Shown here: piece by piece, positions 44,143 to 53,301 of the stretch
How positions within the stretch are numbered: position 1 is the stretch's first letter
Layout: each line of letters starts with the position of its first letter
From: Microtetraspora malaysiensis
Lineage (GTDB): Bacteria; Actinomycetota; Actinomycetes; Streptosporangiales; Streptosporangiaceae
Length of the DNA stretch: 64,000 nucleotides
Assembly: GCF_001528665.1 (NCBI RefSeq)
Contig: NZ_BBYJ01000008.1
Span: forward strand, 248,001 to 312,000
Reading direction: 5' to 3'
Notes under the pieces: model-generated
Seen by the model: the letters and a program-made list of their open reading frames with translations, nothing else
The model's database searches: none
Told to the model about the DNA's origin: nothing
Position numbers and translations under genes: made by a program

Positions 44143-44810
44143 CAGTGCTCACTCTCGGACGGTGCGACGGTCAGCACCTTGTTGATCCGGTCCATGTCGT
44201 TCTCCGCGGCGATGACGTGCAGGATGTCGCCGTCCTGGATGACGGTGTCGTCCTTGGGCACCAGGGACTCCCCCATGCGGTTGATGAAGGCGACCCGGCC
44301 GCCCGTGGCCTCCTCGACCCTGCGGGTTCGGGTCCCGATCCAGCCGGTGTTGAACGCCATCTCGGCCAGGATCACCGTCCCGGTGGGGTCGCGCCAGAGG
44401 GGCTCGGCGCCCTCCGGGAGGACCCGGCGCAGGATCTGGTCGGCGGTCCAGCGGACCGTCGCCACGGTCGGGATGCCGAGGCGCTGATAGACCTCGGCCC
44501 GCCGGGGGTCGTAGATACGGGCGACCACGTTGTCCACGCCGAAGGTCTCGCGGGCCACTCGCGCGGAGATGATGTTGGAGTTGTCGCCACTGCTCACCGC
44601 GACGAAGGCGGACGCCGTCGCCAGCCCCGCCTCCTCCAGGACGTCGCGGTCGAATCCGACCCCGGTGACCCTGCGGCCGCGGAAGCCCGCGCGCAGCCTA
44701 CGGAAGGCCTGCGGGTCACGGTCGATGATCGCGACTGAGTGGCCGCTGTCCTCCAGGATGTGGGCGAGAGTCGATCCGACCCGACCGCATCCCATGATCA
44801 CGATATGCAT
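44142..44810 (-). CDS. TrkA-type K+ channel/transporter regulator (CeoB/CeoC-like), first of the pair
   Basis: 222 residues starting MHIVIMGCGRVGSTLAHIL with an intact NAD site and IDRDP at the end of strand 2, then RCK_C (about 135-222). The frame is open further upstream but ATG 44810 fits the domain exactly. It is divergent from the APC permease gene, separated by 106 bp that must hold both promoters. The pair probably regulates the permease or a K+ channel elsewhere; Trk membrane subunits are not in this window. Confidence 0.92.
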   Translation of the reverse strand: MHIVIMGCGRVGSTLAHILEDSGHSVAIIDRDPQAFRRLRAGFRGRRVTGVGFDRDVLEEAGLATASAFVAVSSGDNSNIISARVARETFGVDNVVARIYDPRRAEVYQRLGIPTVATVRWTADQILRRVLPEGAEPLWRDPTGTVILAEMAFNTGWIGTRTRRVEEATGGRVAFINRMGESLVPKDDTVIQDGDILHVIAAENDMDRINKVLTVAPSESEH

Positions 44811-44916
44811 GCTCTCCCGCCGTTGGGTAGAGGCGGTCTCCTTCGAGCACAGTATGTCTCCCACAGCGGGCGCCGGGTGCGCGGGGAGCCGAGGTGAAGG
44901 ACTAGCATCGACAGTC

Positions 44917-46953
44917 GTGTCAAAGGTGACGGACCTCGTCAAGCGGCTCCTGGTGGGGCGTGCGCTTCGCAGCACGCAACTCCATGACCAGTTGCTTCCC
45001 AAACGCGTCGCACTTCCGGTTTTCGCCAGTGACGCACTGTCCTCCGTCGCGTACGCGCCGCAGGAGATCCTCGTCATCCTCTCGCTGGGCGGGGCGGCGT
45101 TCTACAGCTTCAGCCCGTGGGTGGCCGCGGGCGTCGTGCTGGTCATGCTGACCGTGGTGGCCTCGTACCGGCAGAACGTCCACGCCTATCCGAGCGGCGG
45201 CGGCGACTATGAGGTGGCGACCACCAACCTCGGGCCGAGCGCCGGGCTCACGGTGGCCAGCGCCCTCCTCGTGGACTACGTCCTGACGGTCGCGGTCTCC
45301 GTGGCCAACGGCGCCGACTATGTGGGCGCCACCGTGCCCTTCGTCGCCGAGAACCGGCCGCTGGTGGCGATCGCGATCGTGGTTCTGCTGACTGTCATGA
45401 ACCTGCGCGGCATTCGCGAGTCGGGCATGGCGTTCGCCGTCCCGACGTACGCGTTCATGATCGCAGTGATCGGCATGGTGTTCTGGGGGCTGTTCCGGCT
45501 GCTCGTGCTCGGAGACGAGCTGCGCGCCCCCACCGCCGACTACAAGATCGTGGCGGAACAGGCCGACATCGCCGGGTTCGCGATGGCGTTCCTGGTGCTG
45601 CGCGCGTTCTCGTCCGGCTGCGCCGCGCTGACCGGCGTCGAGGCGATCAGCAACGGCGTGCCCGCGTTCCGCAAGCCCAAGAGCAAGAACGCGGCGACGA
45701 CGCTGCTCATGATGGGCGTCATCGCGGTCGTCATGTTCAGCGGCATCATCTACCTCGGCCTCAAGTCCGGGGTGAAGCTGACCGAGCCGGCGAACGTCGC
45801 CAGGGACATTCTGATCAACGGCCGTCCGGCCGGGACGGGCTACTACCAGCAGCCGATCATCGCGCAGGTCGCGTCCGCCGTGTTCGGCGACGGCTCGATC
45901 CTGTTCGTCGCGATCGCTGCGGTGACCGCGCTCATCCTGTTCCTGGCCGCGAACACCGCGTTCAACGGCTTCCCCGTGCTCGCCTCGATCCTCGCCCAGG
46001 ACCGGTACCTGCCGCGCCAGCTCCACACCCGCGGCGACCGGCTGGCCTTCAGCAACGGCATCGTCCTGCTCGCCGCCGGCGCCTGCCTGCTCATCTGGGC
46101 GTTCCAGGCCGACGTCAGCAAGCTGCTCAACCTGTACATCCTCGGCGTCTTCGTGTCGTTCACGCTCAGCCAGATCGGCATGGTCCGACACTGGACCCGG
46201 CATCTGAAGACCGAGACCGATCCCAGGACGCGCTTCCGGATGCACCGCTCCCGAGTCATCAACGGGTTCGGCGGCGTCATGACCAGCGTTGTGCTGGCCG
46301 TCGTCCTGCTCACGAAGTTCACCCATGGCGCGTGGATCGTCTGCATCGCCATGCCGGTGCTGTTCCTGATGATGAAGGGCATCCGCCACCACTACGACCG
46401 GGTGGCCGAGGAGCTGGCCGCGCCCGAGGGCGAGATCGACGAGACGCTGCTGCCCGCGCGCAACCACTCCATCGTGCTCGTGTCCAAGATCCACAAGCCG
46501 ACGCTGCGCGCCCTCGCGTACGCCCGGGCCACCCGGCCGTCCACACTGGAGGCGGTCACGGTCGGCGTGGACGCCGCCGAGGCGGCCAAGCTCCAGGAGG
46601 AGTGGGACCAGCGCGGCATCCCGGTGCCGTTGAAGATCCTCGACTCGCCCTACCGGGAGATCACCGGGCCGGTGCTCGACTACGTCAAGTCGCTGCGCCG
46701 CAAATCGCCCCGTGACGTCGTGACCGTGTACATCCCGGAGTACGTCGTGGGCCGCTGGTGGGAGCACCTGCTGCACAATCAGAGCGCGCTGCGGCTGAAG
46801 GGGCGGCTGCTCTTCAAGCCCGGAGTGATGGTCACCAGCGTGCCGTGGCAGCTCGCCTCCTCCGACCGGCTCAAGGGGCGTCCCGAGGCGTTCGCGCCCG
46901 GCGCGGTACGACGTTCGCACGGCGATGTGAAGAAGGGCGATAACAAGGCATGA
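44917..46953 (+). CDS. APC-superfamily permease (KUP/amino-acid type)
   Basis: 678 residues with about 12 transmembrane helices (to about residue 480) and a long cytoplasmic C-terminal domain (NHSIVLVSKIHKPTLRALAYARATRPSTLEAVTVGVD, a USP-like fold region). The start is GTG 44917 (MSKVTDLVKRLLVGRALRS). SDALSSVAYAPQEIL in helix 1 and SGCAALTGVEAISNGVPAF are typical of this actinobacterial group (Rv2690c type). K+ or amino acids are likely substrates. It is cotranscribed with the methyltransferase gene (ATGA overlap). Confidence 0.9.
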   Translation: MSKVTDLVKRLLVGRALRSTQLHDQLLPKRVALPVFASDALSSVAYAPQEILVILSLGGAAFYSFSPWVAAGVVLVMLTVVASYRQNVHAYPSGGGDYEVATTNLGPSAGLTVASALLVDYVLTVAVSVANGADYVGATVPFVAENRPLVAIAIVVLLTVMNLRGIRESGMAFAVPTYAFMIAVIGMVFWGLFRLLVLGDELRAPTADYKIVAEQADIAGFAMAFLVLRAFSSGCAALTGVEAISNGVPAFRKPKSKNAATTLLMMGVIAVVMFSGIIYLGLKSGVKLTEPANVARDILINGRPAGTGYYQQPIIAQVASAVFGDGSILFVAIAAVTALILFLAANTAFNGFPVLASILAQDRYLPRQLHTRGDRLAFSNGIVLLAAGACLLIWAFQADVSKLLNLYILGVFVSFTLSQIGMVRHWTRHLKTETDPRTRFRMHRSRVINGFGGVMTSVVLAVVLLTKFTHGAWIVCIAMPVLFLMMKGIRHHYDRVAEELAAPEGEIDETLLPARNHSIVLVSKIHKPTLRALAYARATRPSTLEAVTVGVDAAEAAKLQEEWDQRGIPVPLKILDSPYREITGPVLDYVKSLRRKSPRDVVTVYIPEYVVGRWWEHLLHNQSALRLKGRLLFKPGVMVTSVPWQLASSDRLKGRPEAFAPGAVRRSHGDVKKGDNKA

Positions 46954-48218
46954 GCCGAGATGTGATCGGCGGGGGGAGCACGATGGCGATCGAACTGACG
47001 GTGGGTCAGGTCGCGAACGGCGGCTGGTGCGTGGCCCGCCATGAGGGCCGGGTCGTGTTCGTACGGCACGCGTTGCCCGGCGAGCGCGTGATCGCGGAGG
47101 TCACCGAGGAAACGGCGCGGTTCCTGCGCGCGGACGCGGTCGAGATCCTGGAGGCGTCGCCGGATCGGGTGACCCCGCCCTGCCCGTTCAGCGGTCCGGG
47201 GCGTTGTGGCGGCTGCGACTGGCAGCACGCGTCGCCCGAGGCCCAGCGCCGGCTCAAGGCGGCCGTCGTCGAGGAGCAGCTCGCCCGGCTCGCGGGCGTC
47301 GAGCGCCGGGTCACGGTCGAGGAGGTGCCCGGATCGGCGGGCGGGCTCGGCTGGCGGACGCGCGTCCAGTTCGCCGTCGACCGGGACGGCTCCATCGGCC
47401 TGCGCCGCCACCGCTCCCACGACGTCGAACGCGTGGACCGCTGCGCGATCGCCCATCCGGCGGTCGAGGAGGTCGGCGTGGAGGCGCTCACCTGGCGCGG
47501 GGCGGCGGGCGTCGAGGTGGTGGCCGCCTCCGGCGGCGACCACGCCGTCATCGTCACCCCGAAGCCCGGCAGGAGGGTGTCCCTGCCCGACGTCGACGCC
47601 GCGGTCCTGATCGACGAGGGCAAGCGGGGGACGCGCGCGCTGCACGGCCGGGCCTCGATGACCGAGCGCGTCGGCGACCGGGACTTCCGGGTCACCGCGA
47701 GCGGATTCTGGCAGGTGCACCCCGGTGCGGCCGCGACCCTCCTCGACGCCGTGCTCGACTTCGCCCGTCCGAAGGCGGGGGAGTGGGCGCTCGACCTGTA
47801 CTGCGGCGTCGGCCTGTTCGCGGCAGGGCTTGCCGAGGCGGTGGGGCCGGAGGGCGCGGTGCTGGGCGTCGAGTCGGACCCGCAGGCCGTGCAGGACGCC
47901 CGGTGGAACCTGCGGGACCTGCCGCAGGCCGTCACCGAGCGGGGCAAGGTCGAGGAGGCGCTCGACCGGCTGGAGATCGAGCGGGCCGACCTCGTCGTCG
48001 TGGACCCGCCGCGCGCGGGGCTCGGACGGTCCGTGGTGGACCGGGTGGCCACGCTGGACGCCCCCCGGATCGTCTACGTCTCCTGCGACCCGGCCACCAT
48101 GTCCCGGGACATCGCGTGGTTCGCCCCGTACGGTTACCGCCTGGCGGACCTGAGGGCGTTCGACCAGTACCCGATGACCCACCACGTGGAGTGCGTCGCG
48201 CTCCTGGTCAAAGAGTAA
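46950..48218 (+). CDS. TRAM-domain class I SAM-dependent RNA methyltransferase (TrmA/RlmD family)
   Basis: 422 residues. An N-terminal TRAM domain (about 12-70) is followed by a [4Fe-4S]-type Cys set, C78, C86 and C89 (CPFSGPGRCGGC), and the SAM domain LDLYCGVGLFAAGLAEAV. The catalytic loop VDPPRAGLG and nucleophile C379 (YVSCDPATMSRD) are complete, so it is probably an active m5U-forming enzyme on rRNA or tRNA. Start ATG 46950 overlaps the permease stop. Rv2689c is the mycobacterial counterpart by position. Confidence 0.93.
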   Translation: MSRDVIGGGSTMAIELTVGQVANGGWCVARHEGRVVFVRHALPGERVIAEVTEETARFLRADAVEILEASPDRVTPPCPFSGPGRCGGCDWQHASPEAQRRLKAAVVEEQLARLAGVERRVTVEEVPGSAGGLGWRTRVQFAVDRDGSIGLRRHRSHDVERVDRCAIAHPAVEEVGVEALTWRGAAGVEVVAASGGDHAVIVTPKPGRRVSLPDVDAAVLIDEGKRGTRALHGRASMTERVGDRDFRVTASGFWQVHPGAAATLLDAVLDFARPKAGEWALDLYCGVGLFAAGLAEAVGPEGAVLGVESDPQAVQDARWNLRDLPQAVTERGKVEEALDRLEIERADLVVVDPPRAGLGRSVVDRVATLDAPRIVYVSCDPATMSRDIAWFAPYGYRLADLRAFDQYPMTHHVECVALLVKE

Positions 48219-48269
48219 ACAGGCGGACCGGGTACTCCGTCGAGGGTGGGTTCAGCTCAAGACGGCGTC

Positions 48270-48313
48270 GCTGCCGGCCCCGGGCGCGCACCGCGCGCAT
48301 CGGGGTCGGCAGC
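48270..48313. terminator. Large hairpin between the RNA methyltransferase and carboxylesterase
   Basis: GCTGCCGGCCCCG (48270-48282) pairs with CGGGGTCGGCAGC (48301-48313), one G-U, and an inner GCGCGC pair extends the stem. The flanking genes converge, so it can serve both. Confidence 0.6.
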
Positions 48314-48328
48314 GTGCTGTCGTACTGG

Positions 48329-49870
48329 TCAGCTCGGGTTGAGCTCGTCCTTCCAGAGCTCACGCTCGTCCCGGCGCGGGTCGGAGACGATGGAGTCGCC
48401 CGGCTTGTTGTCGCGATAGAAGGTCATCACCGGGCGTTCGGTGGTGTTGTAGGGGGTCCATCCGGCGAGATCACCGGTCTTGACGAACTCGACCCAGCGT
48501 CCGTGCAGAGCATCCGCGAGATCTTGGGGCGGGTTCGGGCCGGTGAATTCCTCGCTGTCGGGGTTGTCGAGCGTGTCCCAGGCGAAGGGCAGCGGCAGGC
48601 TGTGGCAGGCGCCGAGCTTGACCCGCAGGGTGTTGGGCGCGGTGGGTGAGCGCCAGCCGAACTCGAACACATGGGTGGTCGCCGCATCGGCGCGGGCCTC
48701 AGCGACGCGGTAGGTGGGGATGCGGAACATGCGGTCGGTCAGTGCCGCGCAGGCGATGCCGGAGGGCGCGTTGCGGGCGTACGGCTCGATGTTGGTCTCG
48801 GCGTAGCGGTCGTAGAACCCGGCCGGGACACCGTAGACCTCGGTCCTGGTCCGGAACTGCTTCGCGCCGGGCCAGGCCACCATGAACGTGGGGACGACGA
48901 AGAGCCGGAACTCCTCGACGGTGGTGCCGATCAGCATCGGCACATCAGCGCCCCGTCCCTCGGCGATGGCGTCGATCGGCAGTCGCGGCACCACATCGCC
49001 GTCGATCACCGGCATGAGCGACATCCCGCACGAGGCGATGGTGCTCGCCCCGTACTGCTGCGGATCGGCAGTGGTGGTGACGTCGTCGGCCACCTTGTCC
49101 TGCGCCGAGACCAGGTCGGCGATGTCCACCGAGGCGAGGGCCCGGGCGGTCGGTTCGACACCCAGCCGCGCGGCGATGGCGGCGGTGACCAGGGCGGCGT
49201 CCTCGCGGGTCTGGCCGATGTGCGCGCTGCCGCTTTCGACGATGGCCTGGTGGAACAGGCCCTGGTCGAGGGAGAGCAGGGTCAGCACGCTCATCGCGCC
49301 CGCGGACTCTCCGGCCACGGTGACGTTGTTCGGGTCCCCGCCGAAGTTGGCGATGTTGTCCCGCACCCATTCCAAGGCGAAGATCTGGTCGAGCAGGCCA
49401 CGGTTGGCCGGGACGGGCGCGTCGTCGATGTAGGCGAAGCCGTCCACGCCGAGGCGGTAGTTGATGGTGACGCAGACCACGCCGTCGCGGGCGAAGGTGG
49501 CGCCGTCGTAGGCGGCCACCGCGGAGGAGCCGGTGGTGAACGCGCCACCGTGGATCCACACCAGCACCGGTGCGTCACCGTGGACGTCTGGACTCCACAC
49601 GTTCAGGTTGAGGTAGCCGTCCCCCGGGACGACCGGGTTGTGGAACAGCTCGCCGAGCTTCCCCCTGAGGACCGGCTGCGGCGGGGTCGGGCCGAACTCG
49701 TGCGCGTCCCGCACCGTCCTCCATGGCTTGGGTGACACGGGCCGGCCGAACCTGTTCGGCCCGACGGGGGCGGCTGCGTAGGGGATGCCGCGGAAGGAAG
49801 AGATCCGGTTCTCGATCAGCCCCGACACCGGACCATAGGCGGTCTGGACGTCAACCGTGGTATGCGACAT
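48329..49870 (-). CDS. Type-B carboxylesterase
   Basis: 513 residues, usual for this family. FRGIPYAAAPVGPNRF, the oxyanion HGGAF (LVWIHGGAFTTGSS) and the nucleophile S189 in GESAGA are present. NVTVAGESAGAMSVLTLLSL and the acid/base regions complete the triad. There is no signal peptide, so it is cytoplasmic. ATG 49870 has AGGAG 5 nt upstream; the longer open frame adds an implausible Ala/Arg leader. Hydrolyses esters of unknown nature. Confidence 0.92.
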   Translation of the reverse strand: MSHTTVDVQTAYGPVSGLIENRISSFRGIPYAAAPVGPNRFGRPVSPKPWRTVRDAHEFGPTPPQPVLRGKLGELFHNPVVPGDGYLNLNVWSPDVHGDAPVLVWIHGGAFTTGSSAVAAYDGATFARDGVVCVTINYRLGVDGFAYIDDAPVPANRGLLDQIFALEWVRDNIANFGGDPNNVTVAGESAGAMSVLTLLSLDQGLFHQAIVESGSAHIGQTREDAALVTAAIAARLGVEPTARALASVDIADLVSAQDKVADDVTTTADPQQYGASTIASCGMSLMPVIDGDVVPRLPIDAIAEGRGADVPMLIGTTVEEFRLFVVPTFMVAWPGAKQFRTRTEVYGVPAGFYDRYAETNIEPYARNAPSGIACAALTDRMFRIPTYRVAEARADAATTHVFEFGWRSPTAPNTLRVKLGACHSLPLPFAWDTLDNPDSEEFTGPNPPQDLADALHGRWVEFVKTGDLAGWTPYNTTERPVMTFYRDNKPGDSIVSDPRRDERELWKDELNPS

Positions 49871-50264
49871 GGCACTCCTGGCGGCCGGGAAGGGGCGGCG
49901 AACGCTCGCGCGGGCGGCCATCCCCCTTCGAGCACCGGCCCGGCCACCAGTCGCGCCAGGCACCACATGACTACCCAGGGTGATGGCTATTCACCCGAAA
50001 GTGACGAGATCCATCTATATCCTGAAAAGTCCCGCCGCCAGGCGGGCGACACCGGTCCGGGAAACCCTCGACTTCGCCGCCGCGGGATGCCGTACGCGGA
50101 GTGCTGCCGATCAGGGGTTGACGCCGGACGGTTATAGATCCCTCGCAAACAGTGATCAAATTAGAGAAATCGGCACATCTCTCCGTTCGGGGTGGGGAAT
50201 CTCCTCCTCCGCAGACATACGACACGGCCCGGTCGGCCGGGCGGTCACGATCACGGGGGGAAGC
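49871..50264. promoter_or_regulatory. 394-bp divergent intergenic region, AT-richer, with candidate operator repeats
   Basis: There is no gene here. The interval separates the esterase (minus) from the Cys-rich protein (plus). GGGTGA and TTCACCC (about 49978-49996) form a short inverted repeat. AGAGAAATCGGCACATCTCT (about 50163-50182) is an imperfect one nearer the Cys-rich gene. A TTGACG near 50117 and TATAGA near 50133 are only 10 bp apart, too close to be a normal -35/-10 pair. The AT-rich stretch 50130-50165 is the best promoter candidate for the downstream gene. Confidence 0.35.
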
Positions 50265-50624
50265 ATGAAGCAAGAAGGCAAGATCACGGCGGAGATGCAG
50301 CGATGCATCGACAAGTGCATGGAGGTGCACAGCTGCTGTGAGCAGACCATGACCCACTGTCTCCAGCGGGGCGGCAAGCACGCCGACATGGCGATGATGG
50401 GCGCCCTGATGGACTGCTCCGACATGACCCGCATCTGCGGCGACATGATGATGCGCCAGTCGCCGATGGCCATGGAGATGGCGTCGCTGTGCGCCCGGGC
50501 CGCGGACAAGTGCGCCGAGATGGCGATGTCCATGAGCGACGGCGACCCGATGATGCAGAAGTGCGCGAACACGTGCCACGAGTTCGTCCAGATTGCCCGC
50601 AAGATGTCCCCGGCTCGCGCCTGA
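50265..50624 (+). CDS. Four-helix Cys/Met-rich protein, copper-storage (Csp)-like
   Basis: 119 residues with 11 Cys and about 21 Met. Cys fall in CxxxC and CC spacings within helices (RCIDKCMEVHSCCEQTMTHC, and later KCANTCHEF), the pattern of Csp-type four-helix bundles that hold many Cu(I) ions. No signal peptide is present, so it would store or buffer copper in the cytosol. GGGGGAAGC precedes ATG 50265. No CsoR or copper ATPase gene is adjacent. Identity as Csp-like rests on composition and spacing. Confidence 0.8.
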   Translation: MKQEGKITAEMQRCIDKCMEVHSCCEQTMTHCLQRGGKHADMAMMGALMDCSDMTRICGDMMMRQSPMAMEMASLCARAADKCAEMAMSMSDGDPMMQKCANTCHEFVQIARKMSPARA

Positions 50625-50737
50625 TCTCGGCACCGCCCGCGTCGCCCCGTTCCGCCGCCGCGGAGCGGGGCGTCGTCGCGTCGGGCGTCCCGACCGCTCC
50701 GCCCCGGAGGGGCGGCCTCGGCAAGCGGGATGACGGG

Positions 50738-51145
50738 CTATTTCTCCGCGTACGACCAGGAGTGCCAGGAGGTGACCTGGATCAGGATGACGGGACCGGC
50801 GGGCGGCCGCTCCTGGTACTGGGCGTACTTGGCGACGAGGGGGGCCAGGGCGGGCGGCCGCTCCGCGTCATCCTCGACGACCGTGGCGAACCCGTCCGCC
50901 CGGACCCACCACAGCTCGATCCAGTCGTCGGAGTAGTGGTCGGCCAGCACGCACACGTTCGGGTTCTCCTCGATGTTCCGGAGACGGCGCAGGCGTGTCG
51001 TGCTCTTCGGCTTGTGGTCGACGGCCGTGACGATCGTGTCCCCGGTGAGCGCGAACGTGACGGGCACCATGTGGGGGACGCCGACGCCGCTCACCGTGGC
51101 CAGCCGGGCCACCCGCGCCTCCTCCAGCAACCGTCGTGCGTCCAT
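50738..51145 (-). CDS. PPOX-class F420-dependent oxidoreductase
   Basis: 135 residues, a single split-barrel domain: RLLEEARVARLATVSGVGVPHMVPVTFALTGDTIVTAVDHKPK, then RLRRLRNIEENPNVCVLADHY and a C-terminal WIELWWVRADGFATVV. This matches the TIGR03668-like F420 proteins (Rv0121c type) of actinomycetes. Substrate unknown. Convergent with the Csp-like gene; its ATG at 51145 directly follows GGGGAG, a tight spacing. Confidence 0.85.
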   Translation of the reverse strand: MDARRLLEEARVARLATVSGVGVPHMVPVTFALTGDTIVTAVDHKPKSTTRLRRLRNIEENPNVCVLADHYSDDWIELWWVRADGFATVVEDDAERPPALAPLVAKYAQYQERPPAGPVILIQVTSWHSWSYAEK

Positions 51146-51172
51146 CTCCCCATTGAAACAGCGGCCGGGCGA

Positions 51173-52309
51173 TCAGGATCCGGCGGCGCCCAGGATCCGG
51201 CTCACCTCGTCGCTCGGCCGGGCGCCCCGGACCGAGACCCAGGCGAGGCCGTTGCGCGCGCGGAAGCCGGCCAGCCGCCGCGCCCGCCCGCCGCCGAGGT
51301 CCGCGGGGGAGGTCAGCACCGGGGCGAGTGCGATCCGCTGCCACGCCGCCCGCCCGGTCAGGCCCAGCACATCCTCGAACTGGGCCTGTACGGCACGGGC
51401 CGCCACCGCCAGCCGGTGCAGGTTGCCGGACGCGCCCGTACGGAGGGGCACGAGCAGGTTGACGGCGCGGATCTCCACCCCCGCGGCGCGTACGGCGCGC
51501 AGCATGGCGGCGTCGGCGGCGGACAGGCCCGACTCCGCGGCGGGGAGCGTGAAGGTGACGGCGAGCGGTCGCCCGGTGGTCGCGGCCTCCTGCTGCAGCA
51601 GACCGAGCGCCGCCGCCCGCCGGGCGGTCGTCGCCGCGTCGGCCGAATCACGCACCTCGAAGTCGATGACGGCGGGGTCGAAGGCCCCGATCACCCGGCG
51701 GTAGGCGGCGAGCAGCCGGTCCGGCTCGGGGCAGGTCTGCGCGAGCTCCTGCCCCGAGGGGCCGCCGAACGCGATCCCGGCGTCCCCGCCCTGCGCGCGG
51801 AGCGGCCCGAGGCGGTTCGCGACGGGGTTCCGGCCCTGCTCGGTGACGCCGCCCCAGCGCGGCGTGCAGCCGTCCGGCCCGGAGGTGAGATGGCCGAGGC
51901 TGTACCAGCCGGCGCCGGTCCGGCGGGCCGCCTCCGCCAGGTCGAAGCCGGGTTCGCGCACCGCGTCCACGAAGACGACGTAGCCGGCGGGGCCGCCGGT
52001 CCGCGCCCCCACCCGGATCGGCGTAACCGGCCGGGACGGGTGCCAGGTGGCCGCGCCGGCGCTCACCGCGGGCACGGGGGCGGTCGCGGCGGGGCTGGGC
52101 GCCGCGGCGGCGACGCCGGGGACGGGAGTGGCGGCGGAGACCGGGACGGAGGCCGGCATGTCGGGGAGTGCCTTGGCGGGCAGCAGCCACATGACGTATC
52201 CGGTGCCGGCGGCCAGGGCAACGGCGGCCAGAGCGACCAGGGGGCGCGGAGGCGTCCCCGGCTCGCGCTCACCTCGGGCGGAATCCACGCGTTCACCACC
52301 TGGAGTCAT
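51173..52309 (-). CDS. Secreted or membrane-anchored GH18-like (chitinase-like) protein
   Basis: 378 residues. A signal-anchor helix (about 24-43) precedes an Ala/Pro linker (50-90) and a TIM-barrel-like domain. That domain carries the GH18 order: VVFVDAV, WYSLGHLT, AGIAFGG, then FDPAVIDFEV. In GH18 the catalytic motif is DxxDxDxE; here D216 and E218 remain but the motif is shorter than usual, so activity is uncertain. No Shine-Dalgarno sequence precedes ATG 52309 and a TAnnnT element lies just upstream. Divergent from the LLM gene, 74 bp apart. Confidence 0.75.
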   Translation of the reverse strand: MTPGGERVDSARGEREPGTPPRPLVALAAVALAAGTGYVMWLLPAKALPDMPASVPVSAATPVPGVAAAAPSPAATAPVPAVSAGAATWHPSRPVTPIRVGARTGGPAGYVVFVDAVREPGFDLAEAARRTGAGWYSLGHLTSGPDGCTPRWGGVTEQGRNPVANRLGPLRAQGGDAGIAFGGPSGQELAQTCPEPDRLLAAYRRVIGAFDPAVIDFEVRDSADAATTARRAAALGLLQQEAATTGRPLAVTFTLPAAESGLSAADAAMLRAVRAAGVEIRAVNLLVPLRTGASGNLHRLAVAARAVQAQFEDVLGLTGRAAWQRIALAPVLTSPADLGGGRARRLAGFRARNGLAWVSVRGARPSDEVSRILGAAGS

Positions 52310-52383
52310 ATTGCGACTACGTTACGCGCACGATGTGTGGACCATATCAACCACGCCGGAGTGGCCGGGGAGATAATGGCCGG

Positions 52384-53301
52384 ATGAAGCTGAGGATCTT
52401 CACCGAGCCGCAAGAGGGCGTGACGTACGACGATCTGCTCGCCGTGGCGCAGGCCACGGAGCGGCTGGGGTTCGACGCGTTCTTCCGCTCCGACCACTAC
52501 CTGCGCATCCGCCCCGGCGACCCCGGCCCCGGCTCGACGGACGCCTGGGTGACCCTCGCCGGTCTGGCCAGGGAGACCTCGCGCATCCGGCTGGGCACGC
52601 TCGTCACGCCGGTGACCTTCCGGCTGCCCGGCCCCCTCGCCATCAGCGTCGCCCAGGTCGACCAGATGAGCGGCGGCCGGGTCGAGCTGGGCCTCGGCAC
52701 CGGCTGGTTCGAGGCCGAGCACACCGCGTACGGCATCCCGTTCCCGCCGATGGGCGAGCGCTTCGACCGGTTCGAAGAGCAGCTTGAGATCATCACCGGG
52801 CTCTGGGGGGCGACCAAGCCGTACTCCTTCGAGGGTGCGCACTATCGTGTGGAGGAGTCCCCGGCGCTGCCCAAGCCCGCGCAGCGGCCCCGGCCGCCCA
52901 TCATCATCGGCGGCGGCGGAGCCCGCCGCACTCCTCGGCTGGCCGCCCGGTTCGCGAACGAGTTCAACCTGCCGTTCCGGACGCCGGACGAGACCCGGCA
53001 GGCGTTCGGGCGGGTGCGTGCGGCGTGCGAGGCGGTCGGGCGCGAGTCCATGGTCTACTCCGCCGCGCAGACGGTGTGCGTCGGCCGCGACGAGGCCGAG
53101 ATCGCCCGGCGGGCCGCGGCGATGGACCTGGACGTGGCGTCGCTGCGCGCGGGCGGCCTCGCCGGGACGCCCGCTGAGGTCGTGGAGAAGATCGGCCGGT
53201 TCGCGGAGCTCGGCGCGGAGCGGATGTATCTCCAGATCCTGGACCCCACCGACCTCGACCACCTGGAACTGATCGCCGCCGAGGTCATGCCGCACGTGTG
53301 A
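52384..53301 (+). CDS. LLM-class F420-dependent oxidoreductase
   Basis: 305 residues, luciferase-like TIM barrel: AVAQATERLGFDAFFRSDHY, then TSRIRLGTLVTPVTFRLPGPLAISVAQVDQMSGGRVELGLGTGWFEAEH and PIIIGGGGARRTPRLAARFANEFN. It fits the F420-linked LLM family common in Actinobacteria. ATG 52384 follows GGGGAG by about 10 nt. Substrate unknown. Confidence 0.92.
   Translation: MKLRIFTEPQEGVTYDDLLAVAQATERLGFDAFFRSDHYLRIRPGDPGPGSTDAWVTLAGLARETSRIRLGTLVTPVTFRLPGPLAISVAQVDQMSGGRVELGLGTGWFEAEHTAYGIPFPPMGERFDRFEEQLEIITGLWGATKPYSFEGAHYRVEESPALPKPAQRPRPPIIIGGGGARRTPRLAARFANEFNLPFRTPDETRQAFGRVRAACEAVGRESMVYSAAQTVCVGRDEAEIARRAAAMDLDVASLRAGGLAGTPAEVVEKIGRFAELGAERMYLQILDPTDLDHLELIAAEVMPHV

Noticed and set aside
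50110-50140. TTGACG and TATAGA as a sigma70-type promoter of the Csp-like gene
   Set aside because: The hexamers are only 10 bp apart, far short of the 16-18 bp needed.
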